Positions 1 through 8,488 of a stretch of 26,467 nucleotides of DNA are shown here, in pieces. The notes below the pieces were generated by a model, which made no database searches, was not told where the DNA came from, and worked only from the letters and a program-made list of their open reading frames with translations. The stretch spans positions 1 to 26,467 of the forward strand of contig CAZVEO010000023.1 in assembly GCA_964626385.1 (NCBI GenBank), written 5' to 3'. The DNA is from Scybalousia_A sp964626385 (GTDB lineage: Bacteria > Bacteroidota > Bacteroidia > Bacteroidales > P3). Within the stretch, counting starts at the first letter, position 1. Each line of letters begins with the position of its first letter. Position numbers and translations under genes: made by a program.

Positions 1-193
1 TGAGGTAAATATCAATAGTGGTTATAAGATAGAGAGAATATTTTTGTATGATGAGAGTGGCAAACTTTTAGAAGAAGAGGTGGTAAAAGCCTATAACTAC
101 AAAATAGATTTGCAACTCTATCCTCAAGGCTCATATCTTTTAAAAGTCCAAACCTCCAAAACCCAAACCACCCACAAAATAATAAGACAATAG
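1..193 (+). CDS. 3' end of a secreted protein with a T9SS type A C-terminal sorting domain (partial)
   Basis: An open frame enters from the left edge (codons in phase from base 2) and stops with TAG at 191-193, giving about 63 residues. The fragment has the layout of the Por secretion system C-terminal sorting domain: a beta-strand segment IERIFLYDESGKLL, a middle strand, then YPQGSYLLKVQTSKTQTT and a basic end HKIIRQ. In this family the domain directs a Sec-exported protein through the T9SS to the cell surface and is then removed. The cargo domain lies outside the window, so its function is unknown. The gene is convergent with gldN, a core part of the same secretion system, and a shared terminator-like hairpin lies between them. 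The family call rests on the G-x-Y-x-L/V-x-V pattern and the terminal strand. Confidence 0.8.
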   Translation, partial: EVNINSGYKIERIFLYDESGKLLEEEVVKAYNYKIDLQLYPQGSYLLKVQTSKTQTTHKIIRQ

Positions 194-292
194 ATTGAAA
201 TGTGTCATTATTTAAGATTGTTAGCAAAACACTCACATTATGTGTGTAGTCTTTGGGTGTGAATTATAAAAAAACTATTGCATTATAGTAAA

Positions 293-328
293 AAAAAGAG
301 TTGTATAAAAAAAAACACAACTCTTTTT
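293..328. terminator. Bidirectional rho-independent terminator between the T9SS cargo gene and gldN
   Basis: A perfect 12-bp stem (AAAAAGAGTTGT at 293-304 with ACAACTCTTTTT at 317-328) encloses a 12-nt A-rich loop. T-rich tracts follow on both strands. It sits just past the end of gldN on the minus strand and about 100 bp past the plus-strand stop codon, so it can serve both convergent genes. Confidence 0.75.
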
Positions 329-353
329 CTTTAATTTAAATAGTTAAGCGTTT

Positions 354-1229
354 CTAATATTCCCACATATCTTGCTCCATATCAAATAACAACTCTTCTA
401 TTCTCTCAGACTCGTACAGAGCATCCATTCCTGATAAATAATCAGATATTTTTCTATTATAGGTTGAGGTTTCTCTAGTTATGTAAGAGGTAAACATACG
501 TTTTTGGAATATATCATCATAACTTCTCCTCTCGGCATCATTTTTAGGATTATACACCTCAGTATTTGCCAAAAGTTCTCTAACCTCTGGGTCATTGAAA
601 CGCACCCAACCTATTTCTAACGGATTAGAGGAAACAACTCCCTCATTTTCCTTTTGTTGATTATAAACAAGAGTAAAACCGATGATTCTTACGTCTCGCA
701 CACTTCTTTGTTTATCTATAAACCAGCGCTCTTTCAGTCTTAAAGTAGTAATATCCTCTTCTACCATAGGAGTGGTAACCAAAGAATCTTCCTCTTGTTC
801 AAAACCGTCCAAATCTTGTTTATAAACTTTTACGTAAGTGGTGTTGCCCATAAGTTCTTTACGCTTTGTCCAATCATCCACTTCCTCTTTAAATTCATCA
901 TCATTATATACTTTGATAGTTCCATTGCTTATGGCTTGGTCTAACATGGTATACATATTCATCCTGCTTTGTTGAGGTACTATAGGATAATAAAAAACTT
1001 GATTCATTTTTTCTCTAAAATCAATAGTTCTCCAAACAGCATGTTCCCACACAACATCAGCTGCCCTTACGTATGGATAAACAAAAGGCTTTTTTGCTTT
1101 ATTGTTTATAGGCCTGTCATAAAACTGGTCTAATTCTTCATTAGATTCACTCTCATCTACTATCTGAGCAAACGTATTTCCACTTATAAGGAATAATACA
1201 CTCAACATTACAAGAACAATCTTTTTCAT
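354..1229 (-). CDS. gldN: GldN/PorN, type IX secretion system periplasmic ring component
   Basis: This 291-residue protein starts with a Sec signal peptide (MKKIVLVMLSVLFLISGNTFA). The body contains typical GldN segments: the DVVWEHAVWRTIDFREKMN region near residues 58-76, MYTMLDQAISNGTIKVYNDDEF, and RLKERWFIDKQRSVRDVRIIGF. In Porphyromonas and Flavobacterium, GldN/PorN associates with the lipoprotein GldK/PorK to form the large periplasmic ring of the T9SS. It is the last gene of the gldL-gldM-gldN run, 34 bp after gldM, and is followed by a strong hairpin terminator. Length and gene order match the family. Assignment is secure from sequence pattern and synteny, although gldK is not in the window. 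Confidence 0.95.
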   Translation of the reverse strand: MKKIVLVMLSVLFLISGNTFAQIVDESESNEELDQFYDRPINNKAKKPFVYPYVRAADVVWEHAVWRTIDFREKMNQVFYYPIVPQQSRMNMYTMLDQAISNGTIKVYNDDEFKEEVDDWTKRKELMGNTTYVKVYKQDLDGFEQEEDSLVTTPMVEEDITTLRLKERWFIDKQRSVRDVRIIGFTLVYNQQKENEGVVSSNPLEIGWVRFNDPEVRELLANTEVYNPKNDAERRSYDDIFQKRMFTSYITRETSTYNRKISDYLSGMDALYESERIEELLFDMEQDMWEY

Positions 1230-1263
1230 AATATTAAATATTTAAGTTGTTATCAAATATGTT

Positions 1264-2856
1264 TTATTGTATGGTAAACACCATAGTTTGATTGCTTGGC
1301 GCACGCTCTCCATCAGGTCCTTTGACTCTAAGTTCCTCCACAACTATTCTGTTCCCCCTTCTAAGTTTTTGTATTTGGTTGGTAATCTCCGGAGTAAAGG
1401 CATTGCCTCTACCTTGAATAGGAATACTACCCTCACCTCCTGTAATGAAAGAAATTTTGTAGTTGGTAACAGTATAAGTTACAGGGAAATCAAAACCCGT
1501 CATATCCACACGAAAACCTCTATTAGCTAACAAAGACTCTTTGGTTACCTTGCCACCAGAGAAATTACCTATCTTAACCGTAGCATCAGGAATACGTTTT
1601 ATTCTATACTCCATAGAGCCAAGATTACGTGTTTGATTGCCTACTTTGGCTGCAACGTTTATATTACATTTGCCTTGAGTTTTAACGTTGACTATATATG
1701 AACCATTGTTATCTGGTTTTATAGTAGCACCATTGGAACCTGAAATAGTAACAACAAGGTCTTTTGAATTGATACCAGGAGCGCCCACACTAACAGGATT
1801 ATCCACACCAATATAAAAGACATTCATCTTTGTAGCCGAAATAGTTACACTCGGTGCTGCAACAAAATATTCTCCCTCAAATTCGTATGGCATTTCTCCC
1901 GTTTCTCTTTTTACAAAAACAGTACCTTTATATTTTTGAGGTCCCAAAGCACCGGCACCAAATTTTAACTTCAAAGTACCAGAATCACCTACTATATTTT
2001 GCCCCCTCACATCTCCTCTCAATTGAGAACGAGAATCATAAGCAGCAACTATAACATCAGCCTCGTATGAATCCCCTTGCATTACATATGTAGATTTAGG
2101 AATAACTCTTGCTTTAACCATATCAAATTTGAAATCATCTGCAGATATAGCAGAATATAAGGCATTGATAAGGTCATATTCTGAGTTTTCTATTTCTGAC
2201 TTCAATTTGTTTATTATAACTACATCCGCAGCAAGGACGGTGTGATAAAAATTATACATCTGCCAGTTCAATGACTGTCCTGCTGCATTTTTGTGCATTG
2301 ATTTTGTATCTATTTGTACTTTCTTCAATTGTGCTTTGAATCTATCAGCACACAAATTAAGCATTTGAGTTTGGTAGGCATCTATTTTCTTTTTCATTTC
2401 AAGAGCTTTACCTGCACTACCATCATCTGTGCCTGCACAAAAATAATATGTAGGAGCATCATAGTTATCCTTCTTTTCTATTGCATTAAAACCCTGTTCT
2501 TTAACAAGTTTTTTAACCTCTGCAATAGGCTTGCCGTCAGTATGTGAAATTACACCATACTTTACCTCATCCAAATAGTCCAATATCTCCTTTGTGGCTT
2601 TTCTCACTTGTTTAGCCTTTTCCCAACTCGGTCCTACTTTCCCCTCGTTATTGTTATACGCATTCTCAAACATTTGATAAGCACTCTCAGTTTTGGAAAG
2701 AAGCAAATTATTTGTTACTTCCAAACTATCGCCTACCGTAATGAATGACTGCAAAATCTCCGCCGATACATTCAGTGCCAACATAGCCGTGTAGACCAAA
2801 TACATCATTGTAATCATTCTCTGTCGCGGGGTTTCGGGACAATTTGTAGCAGCCAT
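1264..2856 (-). CDS. gldM: GldM/PorM, T9SS motor protein (periplasmic shaft)
   Basis: This 530-residue protein has the hallmark GldM N-terminus: a short cytosolic stretch with PRQRMITMMYLVYTAMLALN and a single membrane helix around residues 13-33, running straight into a helical periplasmic domain (ILQSFITVGDSLEVTNN). The remainder consists of beta-rich periplasmic domains. GldM pairs with GldL in the inner membrane to form the proton-driven motor. Its periplasmic portion reaches the GldK/GldN ring and passes energy to the T9SS translocon and, in gliding species, to the motility machinery. It lies between gldL (47 bp upstream) and gldN (34 bp downstream) in one operon. Length matches the family. 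Confidence 0.96.
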   Translation of the reverse strand: MAATNCPETPRQRMITMMYLVYTAMLALNVSAEILQSFITVGDSLEVTNNLLLSKTESAYQMFENAYNNNEGKVGPSWEKAKQVRKATKEILDYLDEVKYGVISHTDGKPIAEVKKLVKEQGFNAIEKKDNYDAPTYYFCAGTDDGSAGKALEMKKKIDAYQTQMLNLCADRFKAQLKKVQIDTKSMHKNAAGQSLNWQMYNFYHTVLAADVVIINKLKSEIENSEYDLINALYSAISADDFKFDMVKARVIPKSTYVMQGDSYEADVIVAAYDSRSQLRGDVRGQNIVGDSGTLKLKFGAGALGPQKYKGTVFVKRETGEMPYEFEGEYFVAAPSVTISATKMNVFYIGVDNPVSVGAPGINSKDLVVTISGSNGATIKPDNNGSYIVNVKTQGKCNINVAAKVGNQTRNLGSMEYRIKRIPDATVKIGNFSGGKVTKESLLANRGFRVDMTGFDFPVTYTVTNYKISFITGGEGSIPIQGRGNAFTPEITNQIQKLRRGNRIVVEELRVKGPDGERAPSNQTMVFTIQ

Positions 2857-2903
2857 AATTTATTTTTATTTTTATAAATATCCTATTTTATTAAACAATA
2901 TTA

Positions 2904-3911
2904 CTAACCTTTAACCTGCATAGCAGCAAGCATATTTCCATATATATCGTTCAAAGAACCAACTTTCTTTGATAAAGCGTTTACTTGTTCTTTGTATTTT
3001 AATACATTTTCTGCTGTATCTGCAAAATTTACAACAAGGTTATCTATTCTCTCTTGTACATTCTTGGTTGCCTCCAACTGAGCTGAAGAGTTCTCTATCT
3101 GCATTTGATAAAGAGCATTGATAGAAGCAAGACTTGTAGCCATAGTTTTCAAACCATCTATATAGGAAGCATCTCCTACTGAAAGCGTATTAGCCGTTTC
3201 TTTGTATATATTGGCAAGAGTAGACACTGCACTTGTAGCCTCTTGTACAGAAGACAAGTATTCGCCTGAAGCCAAAAGGTCTTTGTTAAGATAATCAGAA
3301 GTCTTTTTATAAGCATTGGTCAATTCCACAACACTATTGGAGGCTTCGGATACATTTTTGATAAACTTATCTGAGGTTTCTGCCGCATTGGCAACAGAAG
3401 AAAGTCCTTCTGCTGTATCAGATAATTTTTGTAATCCTTTGCCAAGGCTTTCTATAAGTTCTGGTCCTATTTTGGCATCTTCCAACATTTTGTCTAATTC
3501 TTGAGTTGCAGATGCACCACTTGTTCCACCAAGAACTATATCTCCTGAGGCTCCACCTATAATATTTATACCTCCTTCACCTTTTATACCACCAAAAGCT
3601 GAAGGGTTTTCTTTTTGTTGTTCGTGTATGAGACGTTTTTTCTCGTCCTCTTCTTGAGGAGTTAAGCCTTCCATACCAGCCAACTCAGGAAAAACCAAAG
3701 ACCAATCATAAGTAACATGCAAAGGCTCAAAGGCTGAGAAAAAGAATATCACAGCCTCAGTAAGCATACCTACAATAAGTAACTCGGTAGCAAAAGGCCA
3801 GTGATTAATTTTAAATAAGGCACCAATGATAACGATAGAGGCACCTACACCATAAAGTTTTGCAGTAATTTGTTTATACGCTTTACTTCTTACTAAAGTA
3901 TCTATTCCCAT
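2904..3911 (-). CDS. gldL: GldL/PorL, T9SS motor protein (inner membrane, proton-channel partner)
   Basis: This 335-residue protein has two N-terminal membrane helices (roughly residues 20-36 and 43-62) containing the diagnostic GALFKINHWPF and LLIVGMLTEAVIFFFSAFEP. Glu52, in the second helix, matches the position of the conserved membrane-embedded glutamate that is needed for proton-driven rotation in characterised GldL. A long cytoplasmic tail follows, starting with a Gly/Ser-rich linker (about 108-135) and then extended helices rich in Ala, Ser, Asn and Thr. This tail is longer than in some homologues but comparable to PorL. It is the first gene of the gldLMN operon here. The usual upstream partners gldK/porK and porP/sprF are absent from this position. 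Confidence 0.95.
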   Translation of the reverse strand: MGIDTLVRSKAYKQITAKLYGVGASIVIIGALFKINHWPFATELLIVGMLTEAVIFFFSAFEPLHVTYDWSLVFPELAGMEGLTPQEEDEKKRLIHEQQKENPSAFGGIKGEGGINIIGGASGDIVLGGTSGASATQELDKMLEDAKIGPELIESLGKGLQKLSDTAEGLSSVANAAETSDKFIKNVSEASNSVVELTNAYKKTSDYLNKDLLASGEYLSSVQEATSAVSTLANIYKETANTLSVGDASYIDGLKTMATSLASINALYQMQIENSSAQLEATKNVQERIDNLVVNFADTAENVLKYKEQVNALSKKVGSLNDIYGNMLAAMQVKG

Positions 3912-3996
3912 GATAAAATTAGATTTTTTTAGTTATTGTTTTATTTGTTATTATAATTCTTAAATTAGTTTAATTACTTCTACTCATAGCAAAAGG

Positions 3997-4004
3997 CAAA
4001 ATTA
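3997..4004 (-). promoter_or_regulatory. gldL: Candidate -7 box for the gldLMN operon
   Basis: On the minus strand the bases read TAATTTTG, fitting the Bacteroidota -7 consensus TAnnTTTG, about 85 bp before the gldL start. No well-placed -33 TTTG is visible, so this is a weak call based on one box. Confidence 0.35.
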
Positions 4005-4134
4005 TAAAAATTATTTCAAATATTGCCTATGTAAAACATTATTTTGTTATGTTTTGTTATATTTTTTTATTTTCTCTTAGCAGTTTATCAACAATATCTT
4101 ATTAGAATATACGTAGTTTGACAAAAAAAGTTAC

Positions 4135-5238
4135 CTATTTATCTTTTATTTTTACTCCATAATAATAGTGTTCTATTACTTGCCAATACTCATAACCTTC
4201 TTCGCACATTTTAGCAGCACCTTCCTGAGAGAGACCAACACCATGTCCATAACCTTTACCTTTGAGTTTTACATTGCCTCCCCAAGGTTGGACAGAGAAA
4301 AAAGTACTTTTGAGTTTAAAATCTTTCCTAATTTGTACTAGGCTTATATCAAATATCTTGTCTTTTCTTCCCTCTTGTTGAGAAAAATTAAGAAGTTCAA
4401 CTTTATTATTATAATCTTTAATATTTATCCCCTTGTTTTTAAAATAGTTAAGCCACTCTTTTTCGCTTATTTCTTTTTCCCATGTATAGTTGGGTTGACC
4501 TATGGAAAAAGAATCTACTATACTTTTTAGGTAACTGACCTCTTTACCCCAAACATCTTGTGCATTAGCAGTTTGTCCTCCAGAATTGGAATGAAAAAGA
4601 GTTTCTATTGGTTTATCTTTTTCGTCTACTATAATTTCTCCCATAGTTTTGTGAGTACCCTCTATAACTTGTTCTTTATTTGCTCTTGAAAAATAAACTT
4701 GACAGTTGACTTGGTCGCAAAGATTATAGCCCTCCTTTTGATGTTTATTAATATTTCTTTGCATATAAGTCCTACAACAAATGGCTTGCACCTTAAAAAA
4801 TTCCACATTATCACTTGCTCCTCCAGCTTCGCTCTGTACTACTCCAGCAATATAGTTTTCTATTTCTACATCGTTAATAAGCAATAGTGATTTGCAATCT
4901 TTAGTTGTGGTTACTTCCAAATTATTATCATAACGTCTTGATTTTAGACCATTGGGAGTTATTTGAAAAAAACATTTAGCATCTGTTGAAACAATTTTGA
5001 TTGTATCTTTACTGCAAAACAAACTATCATTGATATACAAAGCAACTTTGGTATCTTGCAAAGACAATCGCACTTTGGTATTTTTCTTTATAGATTGATT
5101 TTCTATAGTATAATTACCAAAGGAAACAGCCAAAGATACCTCTTTAATATTATTATCCGTATAGATTCTTACTCTAATGTTTTCAGCATTAAGAAAAAAG
5201 AAAAAACAAAGAAATAGACAAAAAAATATATTTTTCAT
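4135..5238 (-). CDS. SpoIID/LytB domain protein (putative peptidoglycan lytic enzyme or amidase enhancer)
   Basis: This 367-residue protein begins with a hydrophobic signal peptide (MKNIFFCLFLCFFFFLNA) and is therefore exported. The SpoIID domain covers roughly residues 115-365, with VVQSEAGG at 133-140, KVQAICCRTYMQRN, the LFHSNSGGQTANAQDVWG block and the C-terminal GKGYGHGVGLSQEGAAKM block. Glu137 aligns with the catalytic glutamate of Bacillus SpoIID, a lytic transglycosylase acting on peptidoglycan stripped of stem peptides. In non-sporulating Bacteroidota the substrate is not established; wall remodelling is an inference. Two cysteine pairs (CC at 154-155; C174 and C179) sit around the active-site fold. 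The gene stands alone, with 223 bp to gldL and 117 bp to the zinc-ribbon gene. Confidence 0.88.
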   Translation of the reverse strand: MKNIFFCLFLCFFFFLNAENIRVRIYTDNNIKEVSLAVSFGNYTIENQSIKKNTKVRLSLQDTKVALYINDSLFCSKDTIKIVSTDAKCFFQITPNGLKSRRYDNNLEVTTTKDCKSLLLINDVEIENYIAGVVQSEAGGASDNVEFFKVQAICCRTYMQRNINKHQKEGYNLCDQVNCQVYFSRANKEQVIEGTHKTMGEIIVDEKDKPIETLFHSNSGGQTANAQDVWGKEVSYLKSIVDSFSIGQPNYTWEKEISEKEWLNYFKNKGINIKDYNNKVELLNFSQQEGRKDKIFDISLVQIRKDFKLKSTFFSVQPWGGNVKLKGKGYGHGVGLSQEGAAKMCEEGYEYWQVIEHYYYGVKIKDK

Positions 5239-5314
5239 TAGTAAAACAAATAGAATTATTATTTTTCTTCAACGAAAACCTATCTATCTTTATTATTGAC
5301 TCAGGTAAAAAAAT

Positions 5315-5341
5315 AAGGTCTATAACTCTTGTATAGACCTT
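5315..5341 (-). terminator. Rho-independent terminator after the zinc-ribbon gene
   Basis: A perfect 10-bp stem (AAGGTCTATA with TATAGACCTT) encloses a 7-nt loop. On the minus strand it is followed by a run of U (complement of the A tract at 5307-5314). It lies 15 bp past the stop codon of the zinc-ribbon gene and separates it from the SpoIID gene. Confidence 0.8.
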
Positions 5342-5355
5342 AACTTATCACATTT

Positions 5356-5619
5356 CTATTTTGTTCTCCACCTTTCCAATCGTTTCATACCTCGAGTAAG
5401 TAACCATGCCATAAATTTATTATGTCCAGCGTTTATTAGTTTGTTTTTTACAAAATCTTGAAATTCTATTACCGTTCCTTTAAAGGTAAATTCGCCCTTT
5501 TGATAACAATAACTACAATACCTTTCGCTTTTGTTAGCATTTGCATCTGTTCCCCCACCCTGCGGGTCCTTTTTCATTGGCATACCGCAACTTTGACAAA
5601 ATTTTTCCATAGTACTCAT
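5356..5619 (-). CDS. Small zinc-ribbon protein of unknown function
   Basis: This 87-residue cytoplasmic protein has two cysteine knuckles: CQSCGMPM (Cys8, Cys11) and YCSYCYQKGEF (Cys35, Cys38). The four cysteines form a zinc ribbon of the putative zinc-ribbon family (Pfam Zn_ribbon_2 type). A helical C-terminus follows (DFVKNKLINAGHNKFMAWLLTRGMKRLERW), as is usual in this family. Translation could equally start at Met4. The gene lies 25 bp after the YitT gene on the same strand, so the two are probably co-transcribed. No enzymatic role can be inferred. Confidence 0.8.
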   Translation of the reverse strand: MSTMEKFCQSCGMPMKKDPQGGGTDANANKSERYCSYCYQKGEFTFKGTVIEFQDFVKNKLINAGHNKFMAWLLTRGMKRLERWRTK

Positions 5620-5644
5620 TTATTTTTTAATCATTAAAACAAAA

Positions 5645-6439
5645 CTACGCTACTTGAGAAACTTCCTTTTTCTTCTTAGGAGTAGGTGGCACAATCATAT
5701 CTATTACCTTTCCTTCTATATAGATAAGCAACACGCTATACAACGGCAAACGTATATCACCTCCTATGAAAAGAGAGGTTAAAGCAATACAAGAATCTAT
5801 AATAATAACCAAGGTTCCTAAAGAAAGATGGGTATATTTGTTGATAATCATTGATATAATATCACTTCCACCAGAAGTTGCTCCTGCTTTGAATATTAAT
5901 CCTATACCGACTCCATACAACAAACCAGAAACTATAGTATTAAGCACGTAGTCAGGCACAAAATACTGCCCCATATGATTAGGTAAAAAAGTTACCCAAT
6001 CCCATCTAGGAGATTTTGCTACTTCTATAGCTCCTGCAACAGGCACATTAGCCCAGTCGCCAACATGAATTATAGGAGCATAACCCCAAGTGTTTTCTAT
6101 AAGCCAAACAAATAAATACCCTAAAACAACAGATAATAAAGTTTTTACACCAAAACGAGGTCCTAAAATTATAAGACCTATTATCATTAAAGGTAAATCC
6201 AAACATATCAAATAATAAGAAAGTTCCCATGGAAAAAGAGTATTCAATACGTTTTTCAATCCATAGGTTCCACCGGGTGCTAAGTGATACGGATTGTTGA
6301 ACATTGTGTCTGCTATTACAAAAATCAACGTTCCTAATACTACTAACCCATAGGCTTTAAACCATTCTTTTGAACCAAATTTTTCTTTTGAATCATTGAG
6401 TTGAGATAACCATGCTTTTACCTTACTTTGTTCCGCCAT
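5645..6439 (-). CDS. YitT-family (DUF161) integral membrane protein without the usual C-terminal domain
   Basis: This 264-residue protein has about five or six membrane helices. It carries YitT-family signatures: an N-terminal NPYHLAPGGTYGL-like loop, VSGLLYGVGIGLIFKAGATSGGSDIISMIINK near residues 168-200, and the end of the membrane domain at LYSVLLIYIEGKVIDMIV. Most YitT proteins continue with a cytosolic DUF2179 domain of about 55 residues. Here the chain ends with a short basic tail (PPTPKKKKEVSQVA) and the zinc-ribbon gene starts 25 bp later, so the domain is missing rather than frameshifted. Transport function and substrate are not established. It is first in a two-gene minus-strand unit with a -7 box about 60 bp upstream. 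Confidence 0.87.
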   Translation of the reverse strand: MAEQSKVKAWLSQLNDSKEKFGSKEWFKAYGLVVLGTLIFVIADTMFNNPYHLAPGGTYGLKNVLNTLFPWELSYYLICLDLPLMIIGLIILGPRFGVKTLLSVVLGYLFVWLIENTWGYAPIIHVGDWANVPVAGAIEVAKSPRWDWVTFLPNHMGQYFVPDYVLNTIVSGLLYGVGIGLIFKAGATSGGSDIISMIINKYTHLSLGTLVIIIDSCIALTSLFIGGDIRLPLYSVLLIYIEGKVIDMIVPPTPKKKKEVSQVA

Positions 6440-6498
6440 AAATGTTATTTTCTATTTAGTTAATATTACAATAATTTTAGTTTAAAACAAATAAGTTG

Positions 6499-6506
6499 CA
6501 AAGGTA
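6499..6506 (-). promoter_or_regulatory. -7 promoter box upstream of the YitT gene
   Basis: On the minus strand the bases read TACCTTTGCA, an exact TAnnTTTG followed by the CA often seen after it in Bacteroidota promoters. It lies 60 bp before the start codon. A matching TTTG at -33 is not evident. Confidence 0.6.
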
Positions 6507-6589
6507 GTAATTTTTTTTGTATTGGAATAGAAAAAGTACCAAAAACTTTTTTCCTTTTGCAAGGAATACCATAGTTTTCAATACCTCAT

Positions 6590-6638
6590 AAAAGAAAGGT
6601 GCGTCAGTCCACAAAAACAACCGACGCACCTTTCTTTT
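6590..6638 (-). terminator. Strong hairpin terminator after the OmpA/TPR lipoprotein gene
   Basis: A perfect 16-bp stem (AAAAGAAAGGTGCGTC with GACGCACCTTTCTTTT) encloses a 17-nt loop and begins 15 bp past the lipoprotein stop codon. The A/T ends of the stem provide the U-rich side on the minus strand. Confidence 0.85.
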
Positions 6639-6652
6639 ATTCTTTGTAAAAA

Positions 6653-8488
6653 TTAGTTATTTATGATATTTTGAAATTCTATTTGTGACTGATAACGTCT
6701 AAATTCTACATCATTTTTTGCTTGATATTTATAAGCAGGCTCCATTTCGCAAGCCGTCTTTAAATTCTTAACCAAAGCAGGCACATCGTCCAAGCGAGCA
6801 TAGCAAACCGCCCTCAAATAATATACCTCTGAGGTTTGGTCCATACAACAGTCTAAAGTTCTAATAGCATTACCTGTATTACCACTCAACAACTGCACAA
6901 GAGCAAGGTTGTAGGTACAACGTCTATCTTGTAGCAAATCTGCTGCTTTTTCATACTCTCCTTTCTGTATTGCTACTATTGCGGCATTAGCTGAGGCTTG
7001 CTCATTACCATGTTCTATGGCTTTATCAATGTATTGTGCTGCTGTTTGCTCATCATTCAGAGCTAAATAAAGCAAAGCCAAATTATTCTCTATATCACCG
7101 TTGTCGGCAGAAAGTTTTTGAGCAGTTTCCAAGTACTTCTGTGCATCGTCCAATTGATTTAGATAAAGTGCTGTTGAGCCGGCATTATTCCAACCTTGCC
7201 ATTGGGAAGGAAAACGTTCTGTTACTGCCTCATATACTTGCAGTTTTACTGCATAGTTGTGAGAAAGAGAAGCCGCATACATCAGCTCATCATACGTAAG
7301 ATTATCAGGATTGGTCAAAGCCATTTTGGCAAGTTCTTGGTCGGTCTTTTGCACACCGGAAAAAGAGAAAGCAATCTCACCTCTACGCAAAGTAGGTAAA
7401 ATATCCTCTTCTATCTGACGGAAGACAACAGACATATTTCTTATTTCTTGCTCTCTACGTACTTTATCAGGTTGAGATTTAACCACATTTATAACCGTAT
7501 TTTTCTCACTCAAAGAACTTCCTTCTACCAATTTTACAAAATTATCCCAGTCCTCACCCTTTGCATTGGTAGTAATAACAATATCTTTCCTAGCATCTTC
7601 TACATATTTATTTATATCACCAGCTTTAATGTTTTCTGCTTTTGCTCTTTCTGTCAAAGCCTCTGTCAGCATATTGTCCACTACCTTTTGAGTAGTTTCA
7701 GCACGTTTTTTTGACAAACCTATATTATAGGACTCTTCACCCTCAGGGGAAGCCCAAGCATTAACATATATCTGTTTTGGAACTTGATTGTTTACTATGT
7801 AGGACTTCATTGAGTTAACAGAACGTTTTGCTTCCATTTTTTTGTTTAAAGCATTGTCCCAATTAAGATTATACATATTTACGGTAAAATATATATTGCT
7901 TGTCATAAGTTCATCAGTAGAAACTGCATAATCTGGAGCCGTAAGAGTCATATCTCCTTTTATATCCACGCGGTTGGAAGTGGAGTTGATACCTTGTGCT
8001 ATTTTTACATTTCCAAGTTCTATTGCTCCTTCATTTTCCAAAGCCTCGCTCCTTGTTGCATTTGCCTCATTAACAGCATTAGATTTGTAGGCTACAGGGT
8101 TAAGTGTCAAGACAGCACTTTCCATGCCTTTTCTATAGGCTATGGTATCCCTGTACATAAACCTTCCTCCAGATTTCTTTTCTATGGTTTTACCATTACC
8201 ATCAACTTTTTCGCCCTTAAGACTCATAGGTGATAAGATTACCTCTCCAGTTTCCCAAGTTAGCACAGGTTGAAGATAAACCACAGCATCTTTTTGGAAA
8301 TAATTTTTCGGAACGTTACCATTTATTGTAATAATAACCTTGTTTCCCGTTGTCTCCATAGGGTTAGGAGAATGTTGGTAACGAACAGTTGGATGATTTT
8401 TCTGCATTTTGCCCAATGAACCACATGAAATCATAAGCAAAACCAAACAAATCATTGAAATACCGCCCAAAACTCTTTTCATATCCAT
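6653..8488 (-). CDS. Lipoprotein with an OmpA-like domain and C-terminal TPRs
   Basis: This 611-residue protein has a lipoprotein signal with lipobox LMISC (Cys22), so it is lipid-anchored, probably in the outer membrane. Residues about 35-210 are beta-rich and unassigned. Residues about 225-365 look like an OmpA-type peptidoglycan-associated domain: IYVNAWASPEGEESYNIGLSKKRAE matches the strand, the G/N-x-x-L-S-x-x-R-A helix and the NaWaSPEG loop of the family, and an insertion follows. Residues about 430-580 form TPR-like helix pairs (AGSTALYLNQLDDAQKYLETA, NNLALLYLALNDEQTAAQYI). The combination suggests an envelope scaffold linking peptidoglycan to partner proteins. It is not the T9SS protein PorE, whose domain order differs. 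It is monocistronic with its own terminator. The exact role is unknown. Confidence 0.8.
   Translation of the reverse strand: MDMKRVLGGISMICLVLLMISCGSLGKMQKNHPTVRYQHSPNPMETTGNKVIITINGNVPKNYFQKDAVVYLQPVLTWETGEVILSPMSLKGEKVDGNGKTIEKKSGGRFMYRDTIAYRKGMESAVLTLNPVAYKSNAVNEANATRSEALENEGAIELGNVKIAQGINSTSNRVDIKGDMTLTAPDYAVSTDELMTSNIYFTVNMYNLNWDNALNKKMEAKRSVNSMKSYIVNNQVPKQIYVNAWASPEGEESYNIGLSKKRAETTQKVVDNMLTEALTERAKAENIKAGDINKYVEDARKDIVITTNAKGEDWDNFVKLVEGSSLSEKNTVINVVKSQPDKVRREQEIRNMSVVFRQIEEDILPTLRRGEIAFSFSGVQKTDQELAKMALTNPDNLTYDELMYAASLSHNYAVKLQVYEAVTERFPSQWQGWNNAGSTALYLNQLDDAQKYLETAQKLSADNGDIENNLALLYLALNDEQTAAQYIDKAIEHGNEQASANAAIVAIQKGEYEKAADLLQDRRCTYNLALVQLLSGNTGNAIRTLDCCMDQTSEVYYLRAVCYARLDDVPALVKNLKTACEMEPAYKYQAKNDVEFRRYQSQIEFQNIINN

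Noticed and set aside
1267..2547. Several plus-strand open frames opposite gldM
   Set aside because: They are antisense to a strongly conserved gene and show no protein-family features.
5549..5562. CACCCTGCGGGT match to the palindromic repeat module inside the zinc-ribbon gene
   Set aside because: It encodes D-P-Q-G-G-G in a loop between the cysteine pairs, lacks the TTATAAGG spacers and other modules, and is probably coincidental.
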